A DNA stretch of 64,000 nt from Aspidiotus rigidus (lineage: Eukaryota > Arthropoda > Insecta > Hemiptera > Diaspididae): the NCBI GenBank assembly GCA_035079385.1, contig JAVHKY010000029.1, positions 11,408,001 to 11,472,000 of the forward strand. The letters are read 5' to 3'. How positions within the stretch are numbered: the first letter of the stretch is position 1; every line of letters begins with the position of its first letter. The notes beneath the pieces are model-generated. The model was not told the origin of the DNA. It searched no databases and saw only the letters and a list, made by a program, of their open reading frames with translations. A program made the translations under genes and the position numbers. This document shows, in pieces, positions 11,001 to 22,176 of this stretch.

Positions 11001-11371
11001 TCTACGGACTGAAACAGAGCTCCAGATGCTGGAATAATCGGTTTGGAACTTATTTGCAAGAGCGAGGATTCAAACGTAGCGAAAATGATCCATGTCTTTA
11101 TGTGAGAGAAAGAAACCAGAGAAAATTGTTACTAGTCCTGTACGTCGACGATGGGCTAATGGCAGCCACGGACAAAGAGGACTTACACGCATTCATCCAG
11201 GAATTGCGGCGAGAATTCAAGATCACGACAAAAGAAGAGGCCACGTACTACCTCGGCTTAGAGATCATGAAGACGAGTCAAGGGTTGAAAGTTGGCCAGA
11301 AAGCATTGCAAATAAAATACTCGAAAGGTTCAAATTTGCTGGATGCAACGCCACTCCAACACCTATGGTAA
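8066..11371 (+). CDS. Copia Gag-Pol polyprotein, main frame (Gag, PR, IN, RT)
   Basis: This is the structural and enzymatic polyprotein for intracellular reverse transcription and integration of the element. The ATG at 8066 is the first in-frame start after the primer site. Visible parts: a UBN2-type Gag region (about 1-240), CCHC knuckle C254/C257/H262/C267, protease motif D315-N-G (usually D-S/T-G), integrase zinc-binding H457/H462/C487/C490, DDE residues D516, D577 and E612, and reverse transcriptase with FDVSTAFLYGKL and YVDD at 1026-1029. Recognisable homology runs to about 11,307; the last 20 or so residues before the stop at 11,369-11,371 are out of frame because of a single-base frameshift. 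The remainder of the protein continues in another frame. Confidence 0.95.
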   Translation: MEGLAKNIKPLSGEVDWTIWKRKIRDVLGYHENGIDVIEDKLKKPTALELGASDAEIKEHKKKDEAFRKTNSYAKSLISVTVTDDVYQRIMNTETAAETWKMLHSHYEATAKDQVFRTCIDFFAFSWTSGEDVSTHIAKLKNLWVDLNNGLELKQLEPLPELLLVSKILHMLPSSFENFRSSWMLLTKDNVKTLDELIAQLCMFERNFASTLHSSEKLTQEALIVKSSGNRNRSGAGRRAGKGTDKGLKKNTRCNYCFDEGHWVRKCPKWFADGCPKKKEAQSNVTEPDTSKVALISICEEAFVVENDKRSWWVDNGATRHITNSREQFVKFNEFPTSYSVKTADNQSLKAVGSGTIEILSLIDGKVSHLRLEDVWYVPNISRNLFSVLAAHDRNADSEFRSSTTSCSFWIKGKKVLNGVREQHGTLYRAEIEARVAELKADANTTVNDNSLLQLYHERWGHQDKRHVKKKLQDELHLKVNVDDRICEPCVYGKTHRQPFGTRRKAQTPGELMFTDVCGPFDDSFGKKRYFTVFKDAFTKFRYIFLLREKSEVKIVLEEMIAHAKTQGHRIKEILSDNGGEIVNEDVKRILKREGITHRLTAPYTPQQNPSERENRTVVEMARSFKYSNTSLINFPEAIWAELVKTSVYVSNRTGKSSVEGMSPYKLWLGTKPRIKHLRIISSLCFVHIPTKKRRKMDQKAIEGFLVGYDADERYRIYLKESGKIITSRDVIFQERLQECLRKVEIPDASAPSPESENKEDHHKSETESPLNDSAYEDAASEQEDEEEKPTVSRKSLRDRSKIQRPDYYDSSVMMTEAEIFVLTANNSETEPQTYSEAIESKDSLKWKEAMEKEISSLKENNTWELAELPKDRKALPSKWTFRIKLNPNGSIDKYKARLVVKGFNQREGIDYTQTFSPVARLSTVRLVIAIAASENMFLAQFDVSTAFLYGKLEETIFMKQPEGYDDGSDRACRLIRSLYGLKQSSRCWNNRFGTYLQERGFKRSENDPCLYVRERNQRKLLLVLYVDDGLMAATDKEDLHAFIQELRREFKITTKEEATYYLGLEIMKTSQGLKVGQKALQIKYSKGSNLLDATPLQHLW

Positions 11372-12099
11372 AACTACCATCACAACCATCAGGGAAAGGA
11401 GGTTCCGAAGCAGGGAAAGATCGAGAAGAAGCTCCGGAAATCACCTTTCCTTACCGGAAGGCCGTAGGCGCGCTCATGTACTTAGCACTGGGAAGCAGAC
11501 CCGACCTTGCGTTTACAGTCGGTTTTCTATCAAGGACGCTAGAGAGACCTACAAAAGAAGACGTATCAAGATTAAAACGCGTTTTAAAGTACGTCACAGG
11601 TACAACGGATTTAGGTATTCTGTACAGAAGAGGGGTACAGAGATTCAAGTGCTACAGTGACGCAGACTTCATGGGGTGCAAATCTGGGAAGTCAACATCG
11701 GGCGTACTCATAAAATACGCAGGAGGAGCGATATCGTGGATCAGTAAAAGGCAACCATTAGTGGCAGACTCGACCGCCGAAGCGGAGATCATTGCCGCAA
11801 ACGAAGCTACGAAGGAAGCGCTATGGATCTCCAGAATGCTCGGGGAAATCCGGGGAACAAAGGAAGTTGCAACGATTCACGTAGATAATGCGGCGGCTAT
11901 CAGAATTGCGGAGAACCCGGAATTACACCAACGTACTAAGCACATCAACAGAAAATACCTGCTGATACGTGACTATGTGCAGAAGGGGGAAGTGGCAGTG
12001 ACAAAGGTCGCCACGGAGTTTCAAGGAGCCGACATCCTTACAAAGCCGCTCAGCGGGTCGCGTCTAACAACAATGAGAAAGATGACCGGACTTACTTAG
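11308..12099 (+). CDS. Copia polyprotein continuation in shifted frame (end of RT and RNase H)
   Basis: From 11,308 the homologous frame continues ANKILERFKFAGCN, which is the connection after the RT thumb. It goes on to the RNase H region with YSDADFMGC, the acidic AEAEIIAANEA motif, a DNAAAI motif and the typical Copia ending DILTKPL before TAG at 12,097-12,099. Together with the upstream frame the polyprotein would be about 1,344 codons, normal for Copia. The frame change looks like loss of one base near 11,306. With identical LTRs, a very recent mutation or a sequencing error are both possible. Confidence 0.92.
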   Translation, partial: ANKILERFKFAGCNATPTPMVKLPSQPSGKGGSEAGKDREEAPEITFPYRKAVGALMYLALGSRPDLAFTVGFLSRTLERPTKEDVSRLKRVLKYVTGTTDLGILYRRGVQRFKCYSDADFMGCKSGKSTSGVLIKYAGGAISWISKRQPLVADSTAEAEIIAANEATKEALWISRMLGEIRGTKEVATIHVDNAAAIRIAENPELHQRTKHINRKYLLIRDYVQKGEVAVTKVATEFQGADILTKPLSGSRLTTMRKMTGLT

Positions 12100-12133
12100 T
12101 TTTTCTTTTATGCGAATAATAAACGAGGGAAAG

Positions 12134-12281
12134 TATTGTAGGTAGGCGCGCACGACACCCGTTAATTATTATTGGCTGCTATGTACAAAATTATGTATCG
12201 TATCTAAAAATCAGTTTTGTACTTTTCTTTTATCGTTACTTCGAATAAAACCTTCCTTGTAACCACAACATAATTTAAAAG
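12134..12281 (+). repeat. 3' LTR of Copia element 1 (148 bp)
   Basis: Identical to 7837-7984. It is preceded by the purine tract AAACGAGGGAAAG (12121-12133), the expected plus-strand primer, and followed by the target duplication AATTA. Confidence 0.92.
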
Positions 12282-12286
12282 AATTA

Positions 12287-13893
12287 ATCAAGTCTCACGC
12301 AGGGAAGTACTTATTTTATCCAACTCTCCTGACGATGACGATTGGACGATTTTTCTATTTTATCTTGCTTCGTATGACCGTTTTTCTCCAATTACAAGAG
12401 GACACTCGCCCTTTTACAATTTTAAAAGTTTAGGCCTGGCCTGTAGGCTATTATTTTGATAGGTACTGAGTATTGGTATACAGTTTTCAATGATCTCCAG
12501 AAATACGACGTTTTCGTGCGTACTATTAAAGCACAGAATGGTATTTTTCCACACTCGTACGTAGGCCTATGTAATTTGAAGGAAGAAGCTTTCTTCCAGG
12601 AATGACAAATAAATTATTACAGGAGGATATGACCTTGAGTAAATTTGAAAAATGTCACGTACGAGTAGAGTTTTTAGACTCGCGGAAACATAATGCGAGA
12701 AGAGTATCGTCCCCAGATGAAGGAAAAAAGTATTATTCATGTGTATTTAATAATTCACGTCGAATTTTCCTGCTGACAAGAGGGGTGAAAAATTAAAAAC
12801 AAGAAGACACGGAAGTATTCGATGTAGTGTACTCGACGAAAATGCGACGAGGGCGAGAAGGGAAAAAAATTTGCGTGGGACATCGGAACGCCGGACTAAA
12901 GTGTGTTCTCTTAAATATTATATTAAGTCGCAGAAGGAACAACGATATTCCCAGTTCATAATTGAATAAAGCGACGTGCACCGCACCTGAGTCTTGCGAG
13001 AGAGTGCAGGAGAATCTGCGGAGCAACGATTTGGGGAATCCCCGGCCCCATTCTACTAAGGTACTCGAGTATATAGAAAACAAGGCGGCAACTTTTTCTT
13101 TTTTTTTTGAAACTATAGTGTAACTTAAAGATAATATCCGTCGTTATTTTTTGGCGTCGTATGAATATTCGTAATTATTAAGAGTCGTTTGCGGTTACCG
13201 CATACATCGCTGTGAGAGAGGGTAAGTTATGGTAACTTGTGTAAGTATAGAAGAAAGAGGGTGACGACTATAGCAAACAACGAGCCGCCACCACCTGAAG
13301 CCGCGCGATAAAAAATTAAACGGCGACTCGTTTATCTTTTTAAAATTTTGACGTTTACACGACTTGGCTTCTTCAGACGGTATCACATGAAAGCGAATTA
13401 CAAAACTTCGTCAATCTGAAGTCGTATTCTTTTATGTTCGTAGGTATGGATCAGTTGAAAAAACAAAAAAAAAAATTAGAAATAAAAAAGATAGGTAATA
13501 ATCAAAGTAAAAATACTGTGAGGTCTGATCGCTGGAAATTTTGACGAATGAGTTCCAAAATGAGCCACCGAAAATTCCGTATTTTTCCTTTGGGAACTCG
13601 TTGAACCGCTTAAAAATAAATTTTCTGCAATTGGGAAAGAACACATTTAACACAAATTTTTGTCCAATAATTTACACATCGAATAGCTTTAGACAGCTTG
13701 ACTTGACACTTAGCCCAAAAGTTATGTCGCATAGTAAATCTACTTTGGCGAAATATGTCTACAAAACCATTTGATGGACAAGTACAAAAGTTGGGTCCAA
13801 TTTGAGTACAGCTTAGTCTGTACTGCCCGTATTCCTTGGACCATGGCTCACTTTCGGCTTGCATGCAAGAGCTCCCATGCAAAGGACTAGTAA
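12287..13893. other. Intergenic DNA, nothing recognised
   Basis: Several 60-95 codon frames occur on both strands but none has a recognisable motif. Around 12,900-13,300 the base composition is richer in GC (GCGAGAGAG, CCGCCACCACC) without a coding signature. Confidence 0.4.
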
Positions 13894-14770
13894 TGCTAAC
13901 TTATTTTTTCAATGCAGTACTAAGACTCCCCGATATGTTCCCAAACTGTGGAAACTGACCCAGGTAATCATGATACCAAAACCAGACGATAAACAGTTTA
14001 TTCCGACCCATAGCACTTCTCCTCGTGACGTCCAAGCTATTTGAGAAGCTGTACGCCATGCGTCTTGTGAAAATTGTCGAAGATGAACAACTGTTTCCCG
14101 CAAACACCAATTTGGATCCAAGGCCAAGCACTCTACAGTGGAACAAGTATACCGGATCGGTGCAGAAGAAGTTTCTCCTTCCGTTTTCCTAGATGTCAGT
14201 CAAGCTTGTGACAGAATCAGGATATCAGGGCTTTCGCACAAGATTAGTGAACACTTCTCGACACGTGCAGATCCTAACGTCTTACCTCAATGATAGAGCA
14301 TTTTATGAATATATCCACCATGGAGAAGCCAACTTCATGACCAAAACAATCGCTGCAGGAGTACCAGAGGACAGCGTACTTGGTCCCCTAATTGTACCTT
14401 TTTTACACCGGCAATATTCCAATACAAAGTAACACCAGGTCGCCCGAACGTCACACCGTAGCAACCAGCAGACTACACAAGCGGCAGTTATCGAAACTGT
14501 AGTCGACTGGGCTGCCGGATGGAAAATCAAGATAAACGCAGGGAAAATAGTGCGAATGGTTTTTGCACTCGGTGCCCATGGATATGATCTAACGATCATC
14601 AAAAATGAACCTGTCCAGCTGGCTGAAAATGCTCGCTATTTAGGTTCACATCTGGATAGCAAGTTAAACTGGAGAACTCACATTCAAAAAAAGAGAGAAG
14701 AACTCAAGTTGTGTTTCCAAGAAATGCACTAGATGATCCGCGCCAAGAGTCATCTTTCGCTCGCAGACAA
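13894..14770 (+). pseudogene. Jockey-type non-LTR retrotransposon, RT fragment
   Basis: Interrupted by frameshifts and stops, the plus strand shows the ordered RT motifs of Jockey-group elements: FFNAVLRLPDMFP, then LWKLTQVIMIPKPDD, an IALL/SKLFEKL block at about 14,010-14,050, LTSYLNDRAF, TKTIAAGVPEDSVLGP (normally A-G-V-P-Q-G-S-V-L-G-P) and the thumb motif ARYLGSHLDSKLNWRTHI at about 14,630-14,690. The catalytic A/YADD block is not preserved, so the copy is dead. It meets the minus-strand R1-like copy at about 14,775. Confidence 0.85.
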
Positions 14771-14774
14771 AAGG

Positions 14775-16630
14775 GTAAACTGCAGTGACCCCAGGTACGC
14801 AAACCTTTAGAACGCACAACAACAACACCACCCTAGACATATTAGATCGCTCTTGGAGTCTCTTCTTCTTCTTCTCTCTTCAGGCTCAATTAAACTTCCT
14901 CTTCTTCCTGCACTTCTGGTTCTGGAAGGCACACAGATGTTGAGTAGGCCATAGTGTAGTTCTGCTTTTTCCTATTCCATTCCAAGTCCATGTTCGTCTT
15001 CATCACTGTGCCTGCAATGCAGACACCTGATTTCATGTTTTTTAGAACCTATCATGGTGGCTACCAGGCTACACGGAGCAAGCGCTTCATCCACCCCAAT
15101 CTCTCGAAGAGACCCACTAAGCTTGCCCCACTCACACATCCACGTCCCACACTCAAATAAGATGTGCTGGGTTCCATCTGGAGTTTGAACCCCTTGACTG
15201 ATCAACTTTTTTCAACTCCTCATGAACATGGCCGTTTGACACCTGCGTCAAGTGAAGTTCATCTGATCATGATCTCGGTTCATCCACTCATCAAGGTCGT
15301 ATATTGACACACAGGTCGTCCATCTATCCAGCTCGTTTTGAGCAATTCTTGCTCTCCATTTCTCAAGCAAGGTCCGCCTGAGCTGATCATTGTCCTCCTT
15401 TTTGCTTTGAACAACACCGCTTTCTCCCAATTGGTGGTAAAAGTACTAAAAGGCAAAAAGCCTCCGTCAATACAGTGCGGTAGGCACTAACACACCTTAG
15501 TGCAGCTCTTCGTTCGATCTTTACCATCTCCCTCATTCTACAGAGTATCTTTATGGAATCAATCCATAATTGAGCACCATATAGGAGGATCGACAAAACG
15601 GCGCCCTTCTTCTTGATACTCTCTGCCTTCCTAGATTTCTCATCAGGTGACTTAGGAATGTAACTACCCTGCCACTCTTTTTCTATCTTCAGGATATGGT
15701 ACCTGAAGCTCAACTTTGAGTCAAACCAGATGCTTACTTACTCCATTACCCTCTTGGTCTTGAATTCCATACCTTGCAGAACGGTTCGTGAATAATATGG
15801 CGTCCGTCTTACCAACTGTAAGTTCTAAATACGCCGACTCGATCCAACGCGTCACTACTTCTACCCTGCTCCCCCTCGCTACACTTGTTTCGTCAATGCA
15901 CAGGACCAGTGTGCCATCGGGATAATAGCTATGCTTGACACCTGGCGACAGCTCACACTCCAAGGGTGGCCCAAGGACTGACCACTGCGGCACCCCACTA
16001 GAAACTGGGCGCTTTACTGTACCAGCAGACGTCTCTGCTTGGAGCTAAGATAGCTGTTGATCATCCTGAGCAGGTATGCGGATATTTCTGCGTCCATGGG
16101 AGCTTCCAATATCCTCTCCTATGGAATCAAGTTGAACGCATATCTCATGTCGAGGCTGACGGCTGCGCGAAACTGACGCGTAGATATTGCTGACTCGACT
16201 ATCCTCTTTCAGTCCTATTCCAGGAACTAACGTACAGCATCCAATTTGGAGACCGTACTGACTACTAGAGTTTATATCTCTCACCTTCAGATAGCTCTTG
16301 AGTCGATCACCTATCATTTTGCCTACGTTGCTAGCAAACAAAGTGGTCGATAAGAGGATGGCAGCCAGGTGGTTTATCCTTCTTCTAGCTTGGCTCTCTT
16401 CCACCGCACAGGGAACAGTCCCCCAGGCGCATTGAATGTATCAAGAAGGAGTGTCTGGTCAACTGAATTTATTGTGCTTCAAAACTGGATTCGGAATCTC
16501 GTCCGAATCCGAAGCCTTCCATTACTTACCACGCATTCTATTGACTGCTGCATCCATCTCCTCGGTATTTAGGAGGGATATACCATCCTCCTCTACGTAC
16601 TATTGGACAGATCGCGGTTAGTCCAACTCG
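14775..16630 (-). pseudogene. R1-like non-LTR retrotransposon, decayed copy A
   Basis: Read on the minus strand from about 16,630: a pre-RT segment, SNVGKMIGDRLKSYL (the G-K-x-x-E-R-L block) and QYGLQIG, a decayed SVLGPPLE block with a damaged YADD region near 15,900, then YDLDEWMNRDHDQMNF and a C-terminal zinc knuckle HILFECGTW followed by the typical LVATMIGS tail. These are features of the R1 group. Many stops and shifts show it is dead. Its 3' part (CT-rich stretch at 14,860-14,920) matches copy B at 17.9-18.2 kb. Confidence 0.85.
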
Positions 16631-17944
16631 TATGGTAAGGTGGGCTTGGAAAATATGAGGTCATGCACAAAAAACACGATTCATTGGCAAATATAAATCC
16701 ATGTTCCGTACTCGGATCACTTTATTCCTGCCCTCTCTGATCCACAATGATTCGGGTAATTTTCTTGCTTTAACGGCTCCGGAACGTATTAAACCGGTCC
16801 CGAAGCGGGTTAAAACGGCTCTGGAGTGAATAATCTTAATAAATTTGTACTCTTCTCAGGCTTTGTTTAGATTACACTTTTGCTAATCTCACTCGCGCCC
16901 AACCACCGCTTGAGACTTATAAAAACACGATCGTGAAAAACCTAGAAAGCTTAAATATTGGTAGACAATAATATACGAAAGGATGTACGAAAGTCGTTCC
17001 CTCATAAATCGTCATGAGCGCAGAAAAGTGGGAAGAGAAAATCTGCAAAGGGTGAATATAACTTTCGGAAAAACCGTAATTTAGTGTAATAAACTTTCTC
17101 GCGGGACATTATGGTCTTTCATCCGCAAGACTACGTGTCATTGAGTGAGAACTAATGCTTAGTCGAAAGTTGAGCGATTAAACGGTGCGTCTGCGAGCAC
17201 CGCCGCCGCCGCCTTGCAGTATAAATTTAGTTTGATCAATCTCGCCATATGCTCGGACCGCCGTGATTGTAAATCTACGTTCGTTCGAATTAAGGCGTCG
17301 TTAGTTTTTTTTTCCTCCTTTTCTTTCTCCTTCAACTTGTATGATTAAATATAGTCCGATATCGGGAGAGACAGCGGCGCCGACTGTATTAACCCTTTAC
17401 ACGAAAAACTCGATTTTTTAACAAGAAACTAATTCGTATTTCGAATGCGTAACGTCGTGTCAGGTCGAGTTCGTGCACAGGATACCGAATTACAGAAATC
17501 TATATTTCGGTCTCATTATCAAAGAAATATACACTTAAGAGGTGGTATTCCGAATCGATAACAGACCATTCGTGGTGTACTCAACAGGTCTCCGTAGTAA
17601 ATTGTCAACTCTGCTATCGAAATTACTTATCTACGACTAGACCACAGTTCAGACCAGAAGCCTTGGTTTAATAAGGTCAAGAAAACTTTTCTGTACCAAC
17701 TCTTCCACATCCATCTAAAACTTTGATTATGTGATTTTTCTCAAGTAGGAGAAGGTGCAGGAAGAGGTGAAACCAAAATGAAATGTCTCACACCTGTTGG
17801 GAGAAATGGATGAAAAATATCCAAGTACCTATCGCGTTTAAGTCGCATTTGAAAAACACCGCCCGTCCTCCCTGATGGAGTAGGTGCGGGTTGTGTATGC
17901 ATTTAATTTGTTTTCTCTCCTATGCAAACCCCCTCCTTTACTCG
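16631..17944. other. Intergenic DNA between the two R1-like copies
   Basis: No frame with homology. The stretch has scattered GC-rich motifs (ACCGCCGCCGCCGCC near 17,200) but no gene or RNA that I can support. Confidence 0.4.
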
Positions 17945-19380
17945 GAAACTGCCAAGCTGCAGTGCCCTCTGGCACGCACAAAAACATAAGAACACACACA
18001 ACGACAACACCACATTACACAATATAGTAGATTGCTGTTGGACTTTCTTCGTCTTCTTCTCTCTTCAGTGATGACCTTCCTGCAAATCTGGGTGTTGACG
18101 GTACACAGGTGTCGAGTAGGCCGTACCGCGGTTCTGCATTTGCCTATTCCTTCCTAGTCCATCTTCCTCTTCATAACGGTGGCCACAAATTCAGACACCT
18201 GGTTCCATGCTTCTTCGGAACCCTAGTATGATAAGTACCAGGCTTTTCGAGTCAAGCGCTTCATCTACCCCGATCTCTTGAAGAGACCAACTAAGCTTGT
18301 CCCGCTCACACCTCCAAACCTCACACTCAAATAAGGTGTGTTATGGTCCATCATCCCGCCCTTGGTTACAGAGCGAACACGTTACCTGCTCTACTTTCCT
18401 GAACTTCTTGAAGCAGCCATGGCCACTTAACACCTGTGTCAGGTGGAAATTCAGCTGACATTGGTGTCGATTCATCCACTCATCAAGGTCACGTATATCC
18501 ATTTGCCCAGCTCCCTTGGGCAATTCTTGCTTTCCACTTTACGAGCAAGGAGCGCCTGGTCTCCTGCTTGATCCGTAAAGCCTCTTGGTTGGTCATCGAC
18601 GTCTTCTTTGCTTTGAACACCACCGCTCTCTCCTCAGCAAGGAATCCAATCGGTGGTGAACGTGCTAAGACACAAAGAGCCTCCGTCGAGATAGTGCGGT
18701 AAGCACCAACACACGTCAGCGCAGCTCTTTGTTGGATCTTTACCATCTCTCTCCTTTTGTATGGTATCGGCCACATTGACGCACCATGTAAGAGGACCGA
18801 TAAGACGGTGCTCATCATGATCCTTCTTCTTGCTTCTCTCGGTCTTCTTAGGTTCCTCATCAGGCGGCTTAGGTATTCAACTAACCGGCCCGCCTTTTCC
18901 GCTGCCATCAGGAAATAGTACCTGAAGCTCAGCGTTGAGTCAAACCAGATGCCCAGGTATTTCATCCGCTACTTGGTTTTCAATTTTCACACCTTGCAGG
19001 CGAAAGGAGGGTGGACTGAACTTCCCTCCGTCTTACTAGCTGCAAGTTCGAGTCCAGCTGACTCGTCACTACTTCTAGAGCCCGGTTTACCCCGCTCTCC
19101 ACCGCTACAGTTGTTTCGGGAGTGCATACCACCAGGGTGGCATCCGCTTAACCCCCGGTAGCAGCTTCACCTTAAAAATCTCGTTAAATGCGACGCACCA
19201 CAAAAACGGCCCGAGGACCGACCCCTGCGACACACCGCAGGTAACAGGGCGCTTTACTGTTCCAGCAGACGTCTCTGCTTGGATTTCACGACAGCTAAGT
19301 AAGCTGCTGATCATCCTGAGCAGGTATGCGGGCACTCCTGCGTCCACAAGAGCTTCCAATACCCTTTTTGAACGCATAAT
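17945..19380 (-). pseudogene. R1-like non-LTR retrotransposon, decayed copy B (5'-truncated)
   Basis: Same family and same orientation as copy A. On the minus strand from 19,377: ALVDAGVPAYLLRMI, then CGVSQGSVLGPFLW (intact equivalent of P-Q-G-S-V-L-G-P), a thumb motif MKYLGIWFDSTLSFRYYF at about 18,960, a long open frame 18,489-18,965 ending in the SLLVKWKARIAQG region, then DLDEWMNR, LTQVLSGHGCF and the zinc knuckle CSLCNQG. The copy begins inside the palm, so it is 5'-truncated. Better preserved than copy A, but the YADD region is lost. Confidence 0.88.
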
Positions 19381-19480
19381 CCAAGTATCTATACAATAAG
19401 GTCAAAGACGACAACAAAAGAACAACAAACGACTCTACATTGAACTCTTAATCCTGCTTCGCTACACATGCTTGAACAGA

Positions 19481-19735
19481 ATTCTATGATAACTTTTTTT
19501 TCCACGGGAACTAAAATTTTCATAATATATTGTCTAAAGGTTATTCCTGAGCAACACGAATATATCGTATGGCGAGAATTTCAAGTCTATAGGTTAAGCG
19601 GTTCTCGAGGTATAAGAGGATAGACAAACGTACAGACTAACTTTCCGCTTCATTCTACATTCAGACAGGCCATGGCGGCGCGCTTGTACGCTAGGCCTGC
19701 GGCGCTGACACGGGCTCGTGCTTTGCACTAGCTTC
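19481..19735 (-). repeat. Interspersed repeat, inverted copy of 38,255-38,480
   Basis: The minus strand reads GCCCGTGTCAGCGCC, AGACTTGAAATTC, TCGTGTTGCTCAGGA and ATGAAAATTTTA in the same order and spacing as the plus strand at 38.3 kb. Family unknown; it may be a noncoding end of a non-LTR element because the next feature is an ORF2 fragment. Confidence 0.7.
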
Positions 19736-19873
19736 CGCAAATGAGTTTGTTGACATTTGTATTGTCTTACGGACATCACACCCTACTATTGGCAAACCGT
19801 GAGGCCGAGTTGCCCCCCAGACGATGGACTTACAATCCTCGAGCTCTCGACCTGACCCAGACATCTGCAAGGC

Positions 19874-20329
19874 GTGGCCAAGTTCAAGTTTCTCTGTCTT
19901 ACTATCATACTAGTATGTTACGTCTTCTCGACTCTTATGTATGGCTGTGAAAGTTGGACCATGAATGCGGGCATGGAGAAAAAGATACAAGCGTTAGAAA
20001 TGTACTTTTACCGCAGAATACTGAAGATTCCTTGGGTACAGAAAATAACAAACGTCGAAGTGCTTAACCGAATGCAGAAGGAAACTGAATTGCTGAGCAC
20101 TATCAAAAGAAGGAAATTGCAGTACTTGGCCCACATGTTGAGAGGTGAAAAATACGAAGTATTGTGCTTGATTTTGGAAGGCAAGATTAATGGAAAAAGA
20201 TCGATTGGCAGGCGGCAGAATTCTTGGATGAAAGACCTACGTCGCTGGTTGGGCTGCACATCGTTGGATTTATTCAGAAAGGCGACATCGAAAGTGCAGA
20301 TAGCTATTTGGTTGGCCAACCTCCGATAG
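19874..20329 (+). pseudogene. Non-LTR retrotransposon ORF2, C-terminal fragment
   Basis: An open frame of 151 codons shows the well known C-terminal region of endonuclease-reverse transcriptase proteins: LMYGCESWTMNAGMEKKIQA, then YRRILKIPWVQKITN, the TIKRRKLQYLAHMLRG block, GKINGKRSIGRRQNSWMKDL and a final WLANLR. Endonuclease and catalytic RT motifs are absent upstream, so this is a 5'-truncated copy, with the 3' end close to 20,340 (GGAGATGGCGGAACG). The frame is intact over the whole fragment, suggesting it is younger than the Jockey-like copies. Confidence 0.9.
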
Positions 20330-20344
20330 GAGATGGCGGAACGA

Positions 20345-22176
20345 AGAAGAAAGTATATTAGGCTACTATAGGTTTCTATGGCTTAGCATATAATATTCTC
20401 CTTTTCACTCGATTAGTTAAAAGTAAACTTGTGGGATTAGTTTAGCTTTATAGTTGATTGACGGGCATACCAAGCAACGTCTTATCAATTTTAATTGTGT
20501 CTCCCGTAGAGGAATGATTCCAGGCACGGATTCGCGCTTGTGTATCAACTTTTGTGATCAGTTTTCTGCAATCCGAGTCGAGTACTTATTTTCGATTCCT
20601 GGTAATAACAAATCCGGAACCATTCTGGCTGAAGCGAGTGGCGTAGTTGCGCAATTTCGATCAAATTTTCAGTAATCACCGGATCTACAGATAAGCCCTT
20701 CCTGCACTGGTGAACATTGTTTGCGCTTCTCTTGTTGACATTTCTCCCTCTTGTGGCTATCTGATTGGTTCGGCAAGGCTCGACAAAAAAGCAGCGGTCC
20801 TTATGGTATCTTTACTCTTCTAGCCTTCCATAGCTATAGATGGCTAGAAGTTTCTCTCCTACCTATACCCTTCACATATAACTTAATAATGGAAATTGTA
20901 TGACGTCCTCCGGGCTCGTAGGTCGAAATTTCTCGAAGTCTTTTCAAATGAAAAAAAAAATACCGTAATCTCATACTTTTGCTTGGTAGTTTTGTTCTGT
21001 TTAAACAGGATATAATCTGCCTTATTAAATTTGTGTGGCTTCTAAATATTCTAAAAATCAAGAAGAAAAAAAAACAAATGTTGGAAAATAAAGAAAATCT
21101 GTTTAGTTTTCTGAAAATTTTAACTTGATTCCTCAAATGTTTGGAAAATTAAGTTAAAATTTGCTTACAATTATTGTCGGAGAAAATACTGATTAAAATT
21201 CAGTCAAAATCTGAGCGGAACAACCTACATTTTCTTTACATACTTAATCGTATCATCAATCGTGAATTCGTGTCAGACGACGACGATCCGATGAAAAGGA
21301 ATCAACAATTTTGCGCTACAATGGTTTTTTTTTTTTTTTTTTTAAATGAATTTTTTCTTTCGCTAACGTTTAAAAGGAATACAGGGACCAAAATCGAATA
21401 AATCATCTTCAATTTTCCTCGATCCTAGGAAACGTTTGTAGTCCGCTTCTTTTCTGTACATACGAAATAAAAATCTGTGTTCCCGCTTGTATAGTATTCA
21501 AGTACTTAAATTAGAAGTGATAGGGAAAAAAGCAAGTGAATACTGACAAGCAGCGGAAGGAAAAAAAAAAAAAAAGAAGGGAAAGAGTATTTTGAAAACA
21601 ATAATGAAAGATAGCTAAAGAAAGGTTTAATTTGTTAATGGATAGTGCTGTAGCGAAAATACGGTGGCGAATAGGTTCGGACTTCGAAAAGCGGAGGGAT
21701 AGAAAAAGCGAAAGCAAAACGTAAACACAGTATTATGAATTCAATTACCAAGTTTTCATCCCTTATTTACAACCCTTCCTTTGTAAGCCGACGTCTTCTT
21801 CGTTCCTTACGGTGCTCACGGGTCCGCGTCATTTTGTTGGCTTTCGGCTTTCCATCTTCAATTTTCAGCAGGTTTTTACTCTCTTTCGTGTTCGTCAAGA
21901 TTACGCCTTTAACCATTATTTTTTTTTTCCTTTCGATGTTTTTAAACGGTGTCGTATTCTACGTTACTTAAGTTGACGTTAATTGCTATACGCGAATTAT
22001 TCATTTTAAAAAGTATCGACCGTAGAATTCAACATTATTATTTTTCAAAATCAGATCGATCATCATTTTTTCAGCGTTTGACAATATTTTTATCGTAAAT
22101 ACGATTTTTTTTTCGCGTTAAGAGCACAGACGAAAAGGTAGATGGATATCTTCGAGCTTTCGACGCTAAAACTGAA
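20345..22176. other. Intergenic DNA, nothing recognised
   Basis: AT-rich with several A or T runs (for example 21,322-21,343). No frame has a supported homology. Confidence 0.4.

Larger units (their letters stand above)
7837..12281 (+). mobile_element. Copia-type LTR retrotransposon, near complete, recent
   Basis: A 4,445-bp element bounded by identical 148-bp LTRs and a 5-bp target duplication AATTA (7832-7836 and 12282-12286). Inside are a copia-type primer site, a Gag-Pol reading frame (8066-12099, one frameshift) and a purine tract AAACGAGGGAAAG abutting the 3' LTR. Domain order is Gag, CCHC knuckle, protease, integrase, reverse transcriptase, RNase H, as in Ty1/copia elements. The identical LTRs imply very recent insertion. 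Termini are odd: the shared sequence plus target duplication puts the ends at TATTGT and TAAAAG rather than TG..CA. Confidence 0.95.
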
